From: DASYXZ01 sp035308965 | GTDB taxonomy: Bacteria; Acidobacteriota; Terriglobia; UBA7540 | Length of the DNA: 64,000 bases | Assembly (NCBI GenBank): GCA_035308965.1 | Contig: DATGFN010000064.1 | Coordinates: 26,549-90,548, forward strand | Direction: 5' to 3' | Shown: in pieces, positions 24,945 to 34,208 of the stretch | How positions within the stretch are numbered: position 1 is the stretch's first letter | Layout: each line of letters opens with the position of its first letter | The notes under the pieces: model-generated | The model's input: the letters and a program-made list of their open reading frames with translations, nothing else | What the model was told of the DNA's origin: nothing | Database searches by the model: none | Position numbers and translations under genes: made by a program

Positions 24945-27194
24945 ATGGTCGCCATGCCCCCCCGGAAAAAGCTCCTGGCTAATTCAACCGCTCCCATTGA
25001 GGAAGTGGACTTGATTCTCCGTGGCGAACACGCGGACCCGTTTCACGTTCTGGGCGCGCACCTGGTCAAGGCAGCAGGTGCGCCGGCCATCGCTCTGCGC
25101 GCATTCCTGCCCCACGCCGCAGATGTGTGGGCCATTCGAAATTCGAGCGGTGTTGCCCAATCCTTGCGGCTCGAACGAATTCACCCCGACGGTTTTTTTG
25201 AAGCGGTCATTACCGGCGAAAGCCAAATTTTTCCCTACCGCCTGCGGGTGAAGCCCTCCTTTGGCGACGAGTATGAGTTCGATGACCCCTACCGATTTCC
25301 GCCCGTCCTCTCTGATTTCGATTTGCACCTGATGGGCGAGGGAACTCACTACAAGAAATACGAAAAGTTGGGCGCCCATTTGAGTGAAATCGAGGGCGTG
25401 AATGGGGTGACGTTTGGAGTGTGGGCGCCCAACGCGCGGCGGGTGAGCGTGGTGGGCGACTTCAATCAATGGGACGGGCGGCGCCATCCCATGCGCGTTC
25501 GCGGCGGGACGGGAATCTGGGAACTGTTTATTCCCGGACTCGGCGAGGGAGAAGTTTACAAGTATGAAATCAAATCGAACCCGTCCGGCGCCATCGGCCT
25601 GAAAGCCGATCCCTATGCATTTTTTTCCGAGCAGCGTCCCAAGACCGCTTCGGTGGTTCATAACATCAATCGCTACGTCTGGCACGACGAGGATTGGCTG
25701 GCCAACCGCGCCCGCCGCCAGAGCCTGGACGCGCCCATTTCGATTTACGAGGTCCATCTCGGCTCCTGGCGGCGCGTGCCGGAAGACAGGAACCGCATGC
25801 TCGGCTACCGCGAGCTTGCCGATCAGTTGGTGGACTACGCCGTGAAGATGGGCTACACCCACCTGGAATTGTTGCCGGTCATGGAGCATCCGCTGGACGA
25901 ATCGTGGGGGTACCAATCCACCGGATATTTCGCGCCCACCAGCCGCCACGGCACTCCGGAAGACTTCATGTATTTTGTGGACACGTGCCACCAAAATAAT
26001 TTGGGGGTGATCCTGGATTGGGTTCCGGCGCATTTTCCCAGCGACGCCCACGGCCTGGCGAAGTTTGACGGCACCAATCTTTACGACCACGAAGACCCGC
26101 GCCGGGGCGAGCACAAAGACTGGGGCACCCGGATTTTTAATTTCGGACGAAACGAGGTGCGCAATTTTCTATGGTCGAGCGCGCTTTTCTGGCTGGAAAA
26201 ATATCACGCCGACGGCTTGCGGGTGGATGCGGTGGCATCCATGCTCTACCTTGATTATTCACGCAAGGCGGGCGAATGGATTCCCAACCAGTATGGAGGC
26301 AATGAAGATCTGGACGCGGTTGACTTCCTGAAGAAATTCAACGAACTGGTTCACGCGCAGCATCCGGGCGTGATGACTATTGCCGAGGAGTCCACCGCCT
26401 GGCCCGGCGTCTCCCGGCCGACTTACCTGGGCGGATTGGGCTTCAGCTTGAAATGGAACCTGGGATGGATGCACGATACGTTGCTTTATTTTTCCAAGGA
26501 CCCCATCCATCGCCGGTTTCATCACAATAATCTCACCTTCTCTCTGCTCTACGCCTTCACCGAAAATTTCGTGCTGGTGCTCTCTCACGACGAAGTGGTG
26601 CACGGGAAGAAATCCATTCTGGACAAGATGCCGGGCGATTTGTGGCAACGGTTCGCCAACTTGCGCTCACTTTACGCCTACATGTTCACTCACCCCGGAA
26701 AAAAACTGGGCTTTATGGGCGGCGAGTTCGGCCAGTGGAGGGAGTGGAACGCCACCGCGAGCCTGGATTGGCACCTGCTCACCGAAGAGCCGCACCGCAA
26801 GCTGCTGGAGTTGGGGTCCGATTTGAACCGGCTTTACCAGGAGGAGGCCGCGCTGCACCAGGTGGAATTCGACTACACCGGATTCGATTGGATAGATTGC
26901 AACGACGCGGATAATTCCGTGCTCGCCTACTTGCGGTGGGGAAGGGACCGCGCCCAGCACCTGGTGATCATATGCAATTTCACTCCCATCCCCCGCTACG
27001 GTTACCGCGTGGGTGTGCCGCAAGAATGTCTTTACCAGGAGGCGTTGAATACCGACGACTGGAAATACGGCGGCAGCGGAGTCACCAATCCCCCCGGACG
27101 CCAAGCCATCCCCATGCGCTGGCATAACCAGCCCTTCTCCCTCGACCTCACGCTTCCTCCGCTAGGCGTGGTGATTCTGAAACCGCAAAGGTGA
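24945..27194 (+). CDS. glgB: 1,4-alpha-glucan (glycogen) branching enzyme
   Basis: 749 residues, the full GlgB length. An N-terminal carbohydrate-binding part includes ILRGEHADPFHVLGAH; a CBM48 domain has GVWAPNARRVSVVGDFNQWD near residue 155; the GH13 catalytic barrel contains WGYQSTGYFAPTSRHG, the nucleophile Asp in GLRVDAVASMLYLDYSR, the acid/base Glu in TIAEEST and LSHDEVVHGK. It creates alpha-1,6 branches in cytoplasmic glycogen. The open frame extends upstream into a terminator, so the start is taken at ATG 24945 (or 24954). No other glycogen gene is adjacent. Confidence 0.95.
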   Translation: MVAMPPRKKLLANSTAPIEEVDLILRGEHADPFHVLGAHLVKAAGAPAIALRAFLPHAADVWAIRNSSGVAQSLRLERIHPDGFFEAVITGESQIFPYRLRVKPSFGDEYEFDDPYRFPPVLSDFDLHLMGEGTHYKKYEKLGAHLSEIEGVNGVTFGVWAPNARRVSVVGDFNQWDGRRHPMRVRGGTGIWELFIPGLGEGEVYKYEIKSNPSGAIGLKADPYAFFSEQRPKTASVVHNINRYVWHDEDWLANRARRQSLDAPISIYEVHLGSWRRVPEDRNRMLGYRELADQLVDYAVKMGYTHLELLPVMEHPLDESWGYQSTGYFAPTSRHGTPEDFMYFVDTCHQNNLGVILDWVPAHFPSDAHGLAKFDGTNLYDHEDPRRGEHKDWGTRIFNFGRNEVRNFLWSSALFWLEKYHADGLRVDAVASMLYLDYSRKAGEWIPNQYGGNEDLDAVDFLKKFNELVHAQHPGVMTIAEESTAWPGVSRPTYLGGLGFSLKWNLGWMHDTLLYFSKDPIHRRFHHNNLTFSLLYAFTENFVLVLSHDEVVHGKKSILDKMPGDLWQRFANLRSLYAYMFTHPGKKLGFMGGEFGQWREWNATASLDWHLLTEEPHRKLLELGSDLNRLYQEEAALHQVEFDYTGFDWIDCNDADNSVLAYLRWGRDRAQHLVIICNFTPIPRYGYRVGVPQECLYQEALNTDDWKYGGSGVTNPPGRQAIPMRWHNQPFSLDLTLPPLGVVILKPQR

Positions 27195-27209
27195 TTGTGA
27201 CTCGGGTGG

Positions 27210-27373
27210 TATCATTTGCCCCGCGCGGGTGCTCCCGCGCGCCGTCATTCTCGCGAAGGCGGGAATCCAATCCTCTAAATCATTGGCAATGCGCAAAGAA
27301 AAAACTGGATTCCCGCCCTCGCGGGAATGGCCCGCTGTGGCGGGCCTTGAAAGGAACCCAATTCCAAATGACA
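27210..27373. repeat. MITE-like element with TCATTTG/CAAATGA ends and GCGGGAAT palindrome (copy 1)
   Basis: Ends TATCATTTG (27210-27218) and CAAATGACA (27365-27373) are inverted. Inside are GTCATTCTCGCGAAGGCGGG and, about 60 bases on, the complementary TGGATTCCCGCCCTCGCGGG. Copies are at 56805-56966 and 63458-63611. Confidence 0.75.
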
Positions 27374-27461
27374 TTGTTACTATTTAATTCAGGATAATGC
27401 CTGAGATAGGATTATTTAATACGATCTAGGCAAGCCGCTACCATGGTTCAACGAGAAAACC

Positions 27462-27490
27462 CGCAGAGTCTGAAATGCACAGACTCTGCG
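27462..27490. repeat. 11-bp perfect hairpin between convergent genes
   Basis: CGCAGAGTCTG (27462-27472), 7-base loop, CAGACTCTGCG (27480-27490). It lies between the 3' ends of glgB and the second ADOP permease. No T-run, so it may be a REP-like unit or a factor-independent bidirectional stop of low efficiency. Confidence 0.6.
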
Positions 27491-27563
27491 CTACCCTGCT
27501 CGCTGCTGGCGGGCGCATTTCAAATTCCAGATTCAAGATTTGAGAAGCAGGTGCGCTCCGCCG

Positions 27564-30095
27564 TTATTCCGCGCGAAGTGCTTGGACGGTGTTGATTCTC
27601 GCCGCGCGTGCCGCCGGCACTAACGACGCCAGAACCGCCGATGCGACGATGACCGCAGCCGATGCTATTAAGGGTAGCAGCCCGGGAAGCTGAAGGGCTG
27701 GAACGTAGTTGCCGGCCAGGCGCGATAATCCCCAGCCCACGAGGCCGCCTGCGGCAATGCCAATGGCAGCAATCGTCACGCCGTCGAGCAAGACGCCGGC
27801 GAGAATGCGGCGAGGCTGGGCGCCGAGAGCGAGCCGGATTCCAAACTCGCGCGTGCGCCAGCTCACCGAGAAAGCCAATACACCGGCAACCCCGACCACC
27901 GAAATCGCCAAGGCCAGGGCGGCGAATCCGCCAAACACGATGGCGTTCACGCGGTTGTTGGCCAGAACTTCGGTGCGCACCTCTTGCAGGCTGCTGGCGT
28001 GCTCGACGGGCTGGGCAGCAGCGAGGGCACGAATGGTTTTCGTGATGGTGGGGACGAGCGCGTCGGGATTGGTCTTGGTGCGCACGAACAGGTGGGCCCC
28101 GAAAATCGGCCCCTGCGCAAACGGAGTGTACAGAGTCAGGTTGGGTTGGGGGATGATGTTCGCGTCGTCGACATCGGCGATCACGCCCACGATGCGGCGC
28201 GGGTCAGGGCTGATGCCGCCATACTTGATCAGAGGATCGGTCCACATGATGTGCCGATTGAGAGCGTCCTGCCCCGGAAACAACTTCTGCGCGATGCCCT
28301 GGCTGACAATCGCCACGGGTTCGGCTCCCATGCGATCGGCCTCAGTGAACTCACGGCCTTTGAGAACGGGAATCCCCAGAGTAGCAAAATAGTTCGGGGA
28401 TACCATGCGGAAGCGGGCGCGGAGATCGTCCTTGCTCGCCTCATGATTCCCACCTTCGACCGCGAATTGGAGAGTGAAGTTCAGAAAACTCCCGTCACGC
28501 CACGGCGCGCTCATGCCCGTCGAGGCGCCTTCCACTCCCGGCAATGCACTCACGCTGCGCTGGACTTCCTGATAAAATTCGGCCGACTGCTGCGGCGTGC
28601 GCCCATCACCAACCAGGGGCAGCGTCGCAATCAGAACGCGCGCGGTTTCAAACTGCGGCTGCGCTTTTTGCAGCGAGAGCAACGTATTGATCAGCACGCC
28701 GGCGCTCGCCAGCAGCAGGAAGGAAGCGGCAATCTGGGTGATGGTGAAAACCCGAATCCGGCGGCGGCTCCCTGTGACCCGGCCGCTGCTGCTGGTCAGT
28801 CCCAGCCCGCTCGAAGTATCAGGGGAAGGCAGGCGGGGCACGAAGGCAAGAAAGACCGCCGCGGCCAGCGAGAGGGCCAACCCCATCCAAATCACGCTGA
28901 AATCCACGGTCAGGTCCGCCGCCCTCACCGAATAGCGGAGCGCGTATCGCGCCAGCACCGCGACCATGGGCACGGCCACCAGCACGCCCGCCAAGCCTCC
29001 GCTGCCACACAGCACGAGGCCTTCGGCCAGCAGCGACCGGCGCAAGGCGGCCGAACTTGCTCCCAACGCGGCGCGGATCGACAACTCCGATTCACGGCGA
29101 ACTGTCCGCGCCAGGACGAGGTTCGCGACGTTGGAGCAGGCAATCACAAACAACAGCCCGGAAGCGCCCATCAATAAATAAAGGATGAGGGTGGCATTGT
29201 GGTTGATCTGGTCACGCAGCGGCCGGGCGTCGATCTGGAAATGGGACTGGGGCTTGTAAACTTCCGGATGCGCCGCAACCATGGCCGCATATACGGTGCG
29301 AAGCTCGGCGCGCGCGGTTTTAAGGCTGGCTCCAGGGGCCAGCCGGCCGAACACATCCGTCATGCGGTGCTCGCGGCCCTGCACCATCGTTGCCGAGAGG
29401 TGGTGTGGGCTGGTGACGATGTTGGCGATGATCTCCGTGTCGGCCGGGTAAGGAATTGAAGGTTCCAGAACTCCGACCACCTCCGCAGAACGACCCTCCC
29501 CCATGCTTCCCAGGCGAACAACCTTGCCCAGCACGCTCGGGTCAGAATGCAGCGAGGCGGACCAGAACTTGTACGTGAGCACCACAGCGCCAGCGGCTTT
29601 TGGGCCATCATCGTGGGCGTCGAGCAGGCGTCCCAGGACCGGCTTCAGCCCCATCACTTCAAAGTAGGCACCGTCGACCACCCCTGCGTGGATGGTCCGC
29701 GTTTCGCCAAATCCCTCCGCCGTAAAATCGACGGTGGAGAAGGTGCCGATTTGGCTTATGGACTTCAAGTGGGCGCTGATGTCGGCGATCTCGGGAACGG
29801 AAAATGTGGCGTCGTCTACTTGCAGGCCGGGCTCACTCTGCTGGATGTAAATCAAGCGGTCTTCACCGCGATTGACCAGCGGGCTCCAGAGCACGCTCCG
29901 CACGATACTGAAGATGGCAGCGTTCGCGCCTATGCCCAGGGCCAGAGTCAGGGCGACCGTGACCCACAGCGCGGGAGTTCGCCGAAGTGATCGGAGCGCA
30001 ACTTTTGAATCGCCCCACAGGGCAGCGGCGTTTTTGGCCAGGTAGCTAATGCCTGTCGCTTTATGTTCTGACTCGTCAGGAATGTAGGTCGTCAT
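27564..30095 (-). CDS. ADOP-type MacB/FtsX ABC permease (orphan)
   Basis: 843 residues. A short cytoplasmic N-terminus (about 25 extra residues before WGDSKVALRSLRRTPALWVT) is followed by TM1, periplasmic MacB-like domain 1, the FtsX block with IACSNVANLVLARTVRRESELSIRAALGA near 315, the second periplasmic domain (about 480-690) and a final FtsX block containing SWRTREFGIRLALGA. No ATP-binding partner gene is nearby. The start at 30095 has AGGAGA at correct spacing. Homologous in plan to the permease at 13964-16432 but clearly diverged, so these are old paralogues, not a recent duplication. Export function assumed from the family; substrate unknown. Confidence 0.92.
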   Translation of the reverse strand: MTTYIPDESEHKATGISYLAKNAAALWGDSKVALRSLRRTPALWVTVALTLALGIGANAAIFSIVRSVLWSPLVNRGEDRLIYIQQSEPGLQVDDATFSVPEIADISAHLKSISQIGTFSTVDFTAEGFGETRTIHAGVVDGAYFEVMGLKPVLGRLLDAHDDGPKAAGAVVLTYKFWSASLHSDPSVLGKVVRLGSMGEGRSAEVVGVLEPSIPYPADTEIIANIVTSPHHLSATMVQGREHRMTDVFGRLAPGASLKTARAELRTVYAAMVAAHPEVYKPQSHFQIDARPLRDQINHNATLILYLLMGASGLLFVIACSNVANLVLARTVRRESELSIRAALGASSAALRRSLLAEGLVLCGSGGLAGVLVAVPMVAVLARYALRYSVRAADLTVDFSVIWMGLALSLAAAVFLAFVPRLPSPDTSSGLGLTSSSGRVTGSRRRIRVFTITQIAASFLLLASAGVLINTLLSLQKAQPQFETARVLIATLPLVGDGRTPQQSAEFYQEVQRSVSALPGVEGASTGMSAPWRDGSFLNFTLQFAVEGGNHEASKDDLRARFRMVSPNYFATLGIPVLKGREFTEADRMGAEPVAIVSQGIAQKLFPGQDALNRHIMWTDPLIKYGGISPDPRRIVGVIADVDDANIIPQPNLTLYTPFAQGPIFGAHLFVRTKTNPDALVPTITKTIRALAAAQPVEHASSLQEVRTEVLANNRVNAIVFGGFAALALAISVVGVAGVLAFSVSWRTREFGIRLALGAQPRRILAGVLLDGVTIAAIGIAAGGLVGWGLSRLAGNYVPALQLPGLLPLIASAAVIVASAVLASLVPAARAARINTVQALRAE

Positions 30096-30674
30096 TTTGT
30101 CTCCTCTGGCTACTGCGCCATTTTTCCATGAGGGCGACTGACTTAGCTAGCGGCGTGGGCACACCAGCCAACGGGGTAAGGTACCCTGGTTAATCCTCTT
30201 CTTTGACCATCACGCCTAAACGCAAATTTGACCATGACCATCGGTCGCCGGGCAATACCAATGCGGCAAAGAAAACCGTCATATCGGTTTGAAGGCCGCG
30301 TGTTTTGCAGTCAAAAGGGCTGCTCAATAACGTCGCAAGGGTAGAAAGGCAAGCCGTTTGCCAAAATCAACTCTTCGGTAACCCATTGGAAATCAGGTAA
30401 ATAAAGCTCCAGTGTGGTGTTCTTTGGAGGGCTCGATTGTTCAATTGCGGGACTGCCCTTCCCAAAAGCGAACACCTAGCGCCGCGAATTGTAGCGCCGG
30501 CATCAAGTTGGCATGTGGGTTAAATTCAAGATTCCTATCTTCCGAGTTAGATCGGGACAGGTGCTGGGCGGCTCTGTTTGAAAGCCAAGCCTACCACCGA
30601 CACCATTCGTGCGCGTTGTCGCCCAACTGGGTGTAAGATTGCGAAGCGTAGAAGAGTTCAGAGAGGCATCAACA
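30096..30674. other. Intergenic region without recognisable features
   Basis: 579 bases between the divergent ADOP permease and YjbR-like genes. Open frames in it are short, overlap each other and lack ribosome sites. I see no hairpin with a T-run and no member of the repeat families found elsewhere. Confidence 0.45.
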
Positions 30675-31064
30675 ATGACGGTGGACGATTTCAGGCGGAT
30701 TGCCCTGAGTTTCGAAGGCGCAGAAGAAAGTTCGCACATGGGCAATCCCGATTTTCGTGTGGACGGCAAGATTTTTGCGACCCTCGCTTCCGCAAAACAG
30801 GGCTACGGGAATCTGAAGCTTACGCTGGAGCAGCAAGCGGATTTTGTGCGGGAATTGCCCGAGGTTTTCGTCCCCATCGCCGGCGGTTGGGGGCGGATGG
30901 GCATGACCCACATTCGGCTGGCCGCGGCCAACGAAGATTTGTTGAGGGGAGCATTGCGCGCCGCATGGCAACTGCGTGTCGACGGAAATAAGAAATCGAG
31001 CCGGAAGAAGGGCGTTCCGACCGAGTGGGCGCCGGTGGTAAGGTCCCGGCGCAAGAAACGATGA
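30675..31064 (+). CDS. MmcQ/YjbR-family protein
   Basis: 129 residues with the YjbR (DUF419) pattern: MTVDDFRRIALSFEGAEESS near the start, DFRVDGKIFATL at about 27, then LTLEQQADFVRE and the closing GWGRMGMTHIRLAAANEDLL. The fold is a CyaY-like small alpha/beta protein with a double-wing DNA-binding suggestion, but its cellular role is not established. The ATG at 30675 follows AGAGG by about 10 bases. The C-terminus is strongly basic (RSRRKKR). It is followed 45 bases later by a SRPBCC protein on the same strand. Confidence 0.88.
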   Translation: MTVDDFRRIALSFEGAEESSHMGNPDFRVDGKIFATLASAKQGYGNLKLTLEQQADFVRELPEVFVPIAGGWGRMGMTHIRLAAANEDLLRGALRAAWQLRVDGNKKSSRKKGVPTEWAPVVRSRRKKR

Positions 31065-31109
31065 GGGAACGCTGATTATTATTTCACCCGAACGAAGAGA
31101 GAAGAAATT

Positions 31110-31658
31110 ATGAGCCAAGAAAACCATGCGAGCTCGCCGGCCAACGTAGCGACTCGAAGGCAGGCCATAGCCGCTGTAGCCGCAGCGCTGGGCGGCCTGG
31201 CCGCAGGCCCGCCCGCCGGGGGACAGTCTCAGCAGAATATGTCTGAGGCACAAAGCACGGGAATGGAAGGGCTGCTCACATATCTCCATCAAGAGGTGGA
31301 GATCAAGGCCAGCGCGCAGCGGATTTACGATGCGCTCCTCGATGCCAAACAGTTCGCCAGTTTTTCCGGTTTGCCGGCGGAAATCTATCGCGAAGCGGGA
31401 GGAGCCTTTTCCACGTTTGGGGACAGGATTGTGGGACGAAATGTAGAGTTGGTCCCCAATCAACGAATCGTCCAGGCCTGGCGGCCCGCCAGTTGGGATC
31501 CGGGAATCTATTCAATCGTCAAGTTTGAATTCAAAGAGCACGGCCCCAAGACCACCGTAGTTCTGGACCACACCGGATTCCCGGAAGGAAATTTTCGTCA
31601 CCTTGATTCGGGATGGTATTTGAGATATTGGGATCCTCTAAAGAAATTCTTCGTCTAA
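31110..31658 (+). CDS. Exported SRPBCC (AHSA1/START-like) protein
   Basis: 182 residues. The N-terminal RRQAIAAVAAALGG segment resembles a twin-arginine or Sec signal. The mature part is SRPBCC: EVEIKASAQRIYDALLDAKQ at about residue 63, then GRNVELVPNQRIVQAWRPASW and TTVVLDHTGFPEG. The fold binds hydrophobic ligands in a deep pocket; some relatives modulate Hsp90, which is unlikely for an exported protein. The start at 31110 has an AGAGAGAAG-type site upstream. The last residues WDPLKKFFV match the usual family end, so the gene appears complete. Confidence 0.85.
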   Translation: MSQENHASSPANVATRRQAIAAVAAALGGLAAGPPAGGQSQQNMSEAQSTGMEGLLTYLHQEVEIKASAQRIYDALLDAKQFASFSGLPAEIYREAGGAFSTFGDRIVGRNVELVPNQRIVQAWRPASWDPGIYSIVKFEFKEHGPKTTVVLDHTGFPEGNFRHLDSGWYLRYWDPLKKFFV

Positions 31659-31701
31659 CAAATGGACTGAAAGAAAATGTAAAGTAACGCCTCTCTCGGA
31701 T

Positions 31702-32604
31702 TCAAACTCCCAGCAACAATCGATCCACGCGCTGGCTCACGTCGCGCAGATACGCTTCATCGCCATCATCGAGTTCCGTGGTTGCGTAGCCGCTGTATCC
31801 GATTTCCGCGAACGCTTTGCGGACTTCCGGCCAGTTGATGCTGCCTTCGCCGAGGTTCACCCACTTGTAGCCCTCGCGCTTGAAATCCTTTAGATGAACT
31901 TCCACAATCCGCTTGCCCAGGGTGCGAATCCAGTCCTGGGGATATCCGTAGAGCACCACGTTGCCCACATCGAACCAGGCTTTAATCCAGGGACTCTTGA
32001 ATTCGTCGATGTAAGCGGCGAATTCGAGCGGGCTCAGAAGGAATTTATTCCACACTTCCTCCAGCGCGATCACCACGCCCAGCTCGTGCGCCATGGGGAT
32101 GAGTTTTCGAATCTCCTTTTGCGATCGGGTCCACGCGTCTTTGTAGCTCGTCTCCTCGTTCACCACCGCGGGCACCAGCAGAACGGAATACGATCCCCAG
32201 AGCTTGGCGTTGTTCAGCGAGGTCTTCATGCCGGCGAGGCTTTTCTCAACCACGGCGGGATCGGCGCTGGAGAGGGGATACTTCCAGTGGTCCATGTTCA
32301 TCACCGAATCGATTTTGATTCCCGCGCCGTCCGCCGCCTTCTTGATTTCCTCCGCCTCCCGCTGGTCGGGAGTGGTGTAAGCCTGGATGCCTTCAAAGCC
32401 GAGGTCGCGCGCCATCTTCAAGCGGTCAGCGTAACTCAGGCTTTTCGGGAGCATGCCCAGCAAGATGCCTTTCTTGATGCGGGGCGCAGCGGCGGGCGCA
32501 TCCGGCAACGTGGCGGCGGCACTCAGGGCCGGCGCCGCAAGGCTTGCCGCGCACGTTGCGCTCACAGAAGTTTTTAGAAATTCACGGCGCGATGATTTGT
32601 GCAT
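31702..32604 (-). CDS. Tat-exported sugar phosphate isomerase/epimerase (TIM barrel)
   Basis: 300 residues with a twin-arginine signal (SRREFLKTSVSATCAASLA) and an AP-endonuclease-2-like TIM barrel. GFEGIQAYTTPDQREAEEIK is near residue 70, metal-binding acidic residues appear in IALEEVWNKF and KAWFDVGNV, and the barrel closes with EVHLKDFKREG and YATTELDDGD. Family members isomerise or epimerise sugars. It is downstream of the Gfo/Idh/MocA and DUF1080 genes on the same strand, so it probably takes part in the same oxidised-sugar pathway outside the cytoplasm (inference). A heptamer-repeat region of about 266 bases separates it from the Gfo/Idh gene. Confidence 0.88.
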   Translation of the reverse strand: MHKSSRREFLKTSVSATCAASLAAPALSAAATLPDAPAAAPRIKKGILLGMLPKSLSYADRLKMARDLGFEGIQAYTTPDQREAEEIKKAADGAGIKIDSVMNMDHWKYPLSSADPAVVEKSLAGMKTSLNNAKLWGSYSVLLVPAVVNEETSYKDAWTRSQKEIRKLIPMAHELGVVIALEEVWNKFLLSPLEFAAYIDEFKSPWIKAWFDVGNVVLYGYPQDWIRTLGKRIVEVHLKDFKREGYKWVNLGEGSINWPEVRKAFAEIGYSGYATTELDDGDEAYLRDVSQRVDRLLLGV

Positions 32605-32631
32605 GAGGTCTCCTTGGAAGAGGGATTGAGT

Positions 32632-32866
32632 AGGATAAAGGATTTAGGATTCAGGTTCAGGATTCAGGATTAAGGGTTCAGGATTAAGGATTAAGTAAGG
32701 ATAAGTCGGGGAATTTAACTTAGAACTCGGAATAGAAAAGCATTTCTTGCACGGCAAATCTTCGGAAAACTGTTCGTGTCGCGCCGTAAAGATTGCTAAT
32801 CGACCGGCCCAACTCTGAATCCTGAATCCTAAATCCTAAATCCTAAATCCTAAATCCTAAATCCTT
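32632..32866. repeat. Inverted arrays of a GGATTTA/GGATTCA heptamer
   Basis: On the left, words such as AGGATTTAGGATTCAGG repeat from 32632 to about 32705; on the right the complement (TCCTAAATCCTAAATCC) repeats from about 32813 to 32866. About 107 bases of ordinary sequence lie between. The arrays point toward each other as inverted repeats and fill the gap between two Tat-exported enzymes. Confidence 0.8.
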
Positions 32867-32870
32867 CCCC

Positions 32871-34160
32871 TCATCCCAGCTTGTTCAAATCAATTTTCGA
32901 ATCCCAATGTTCTTTCGACTTCAACAATTCGTCCCACGTAACCTCGTGGCCCGTGTAGGCTGCCGTGCGTCCCAGCATGGCGCTGAGGGCTGACTCGGCG
33001 CCGAGCGCGGCCTGATTGTGGAACTGGCCGCTGGTAATGCTCTCAATGAACGCCTTCTTTTTTTCAGGATCGGCCTGCGCCAGATTGTCATGAAAGGCGC
33101 CGGAGGCAGAGAAGGTTTTTTCTTCTGCTGCGGGTGGTTTGGGGTTGCCGGCCCAGGCCCAAGGTTCATCGCCATAAATGGCGCAGGGGCCGGAATAATG
33201 CGATTCGGAGACTCCTTTGCTTCCGAAAATGCGTTCATTCACATCCCACCATCCCTTGTCGAATTGGGTGGAGTTGAGCGTGACGTGAACCTGGTCGGCA
33301 TAATGGTAGACCACGTTGAAGTGGCTGAACGCGTCGCCCGCATCGGTGCGGGATCCGCGCCCACCTGTCCCAGTCGCTTTTTCCGGATGACCCTTCAGCA
33401 TCCAATTGCAAACGTCAATCACATGGATGTTCTGCTCCACAATGATGTCGCCGGACAAGACGCGGTCATACACCCAGTTGCGGATTCGCCTTTCGACGGG
33501 CGAAGCGCTCGGCCAGGCCGGGCGGTTGAGCGTGCCCGCATAATAATAAACTTCACCGCAAACGATTTTGCCCAGCGCGCCGTCATGAATCCGCTTGACC
33601 AGTTCGACAAAGGGGGGCGCGTTGCGAATTTGGAATCCCACGTCCAGGCTGAGCTTGCCTTCGGCCAGTTTTCCAATGTCGATTACATGCTTGGCCCCGG
33701 GCACATCCACGGCCACGGGTTTCTCGCAGTAGACGTGCTTGCCCGCCTTCACCGCGGCTTCCAGATGCTGAGGGTGGAAATACGGCGGGGATGTAACGAC
33801 CACCGCGTCGACTTCCGAAGAGGAAACAATTTGCTCGTAGGCTTTGGGGCCGACGAACATCTGAGCCGGGTCGACTCCCGCGAATCCCTTGGATTGGGCG
33901 AGATCGTCAAAATGTTTTTTCGCCGCGTCGAGCTGGTCTTGAAAAAGGTCGGCCAGCGCCGTGACGCGAGCGCCGCCCGTGTCCACCAAATTGGTGGCGT
34001 CTTCGGTGCCCCGGCCGCCGCAGCCGAGCAGTCCCACGCGTACGGCGGAATTGGCCGCTGTGCCGCGCACCAGCTCGGGCTTGATCAGCATCAGACCGGC
34101 CGTGGCGGCCGTCCCCATAAATTCCCTCCGCCCAATTGTTTCTTTTTGTTTGTCGCTCAT
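32871..34160 (-). CDS. Tat-exported Gfo/Idh/MocA-family oxidoreductase
   Basis: 429 residues. Tat signal GRREFMGTAATAGLMLIKPE, then the Rossmann nucleotide site VRVGLLGCGGRGTEDATNL, the catalytic-lysine motif YCEKPVAVD near residue 150, and the C-terminal beta-sheet domain with NIHVIDVCNW. This is the family of NAD(P)-dependent sugar dehydrogenases; exported members carry their cofactor across through the Tat system. The neighbouring DUF1080 and isomerase genes suggest oxidation of sugars to 3-keto forms. The start at 34160 has AGGAGGTTCTG upstream. Ends close to the heptamer arrays. Confidence 0.92.
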   Translation of the reverse strand: MSDKQKETIGRREFMGTAATAGLMLIKPELVRGTAANSAVRVGLLGCGGRGTEDATNLVDTGGARVTALADLFQDQLDAAKKHFDDLAQSKGFAGVDPAQMFVGPKAYEQIVSSSEVDAVVVTSPPYFHPQHLEAAVKAGKHVYCEKPVAVDVPGAKHVIDIGKLAEGKLSLDVGFQIRNAPPFVELVKRIHDGALGKIVCGEVYYYAGTLNRPAWPSASPVERRIRNWVYDRVLSGDIIVEQNIHVIDVCNWMLKGHPEKATGTGGRGSRTDAGDAFSHFNVVYHYADQVHVTLNSTQFDKGWWDVNERIFGSKGVSESHYSGPCAIYGDEPWAWAGNPKPPAAEEKTFSASGAFHDNLAQADPEKKKAFIESITSGQFHNQAALGAESALSAMLGRTAAYTGHEVTWDELLKSKEHWDSKIDLNKLG

Positions 34161-34208
34161 TTCAGAACCTCCTGATGATGACTTAAATCTTGAAATCCCA
34201 TTTCCGGC

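Noticed and set aside
27984..29177. 397-codon plus-strand frame opposite the second ADOP permease
   Set aside because: Arg/Gln/His-rich shadow without a recognisable fold; the minus strand holds a clear permease.
33018..34175. 385-codon plus-strand frame opposite the Gfo/Idh gene
   Set aside because: Shadow of a gene with clear Rossmann and EKP motifs.
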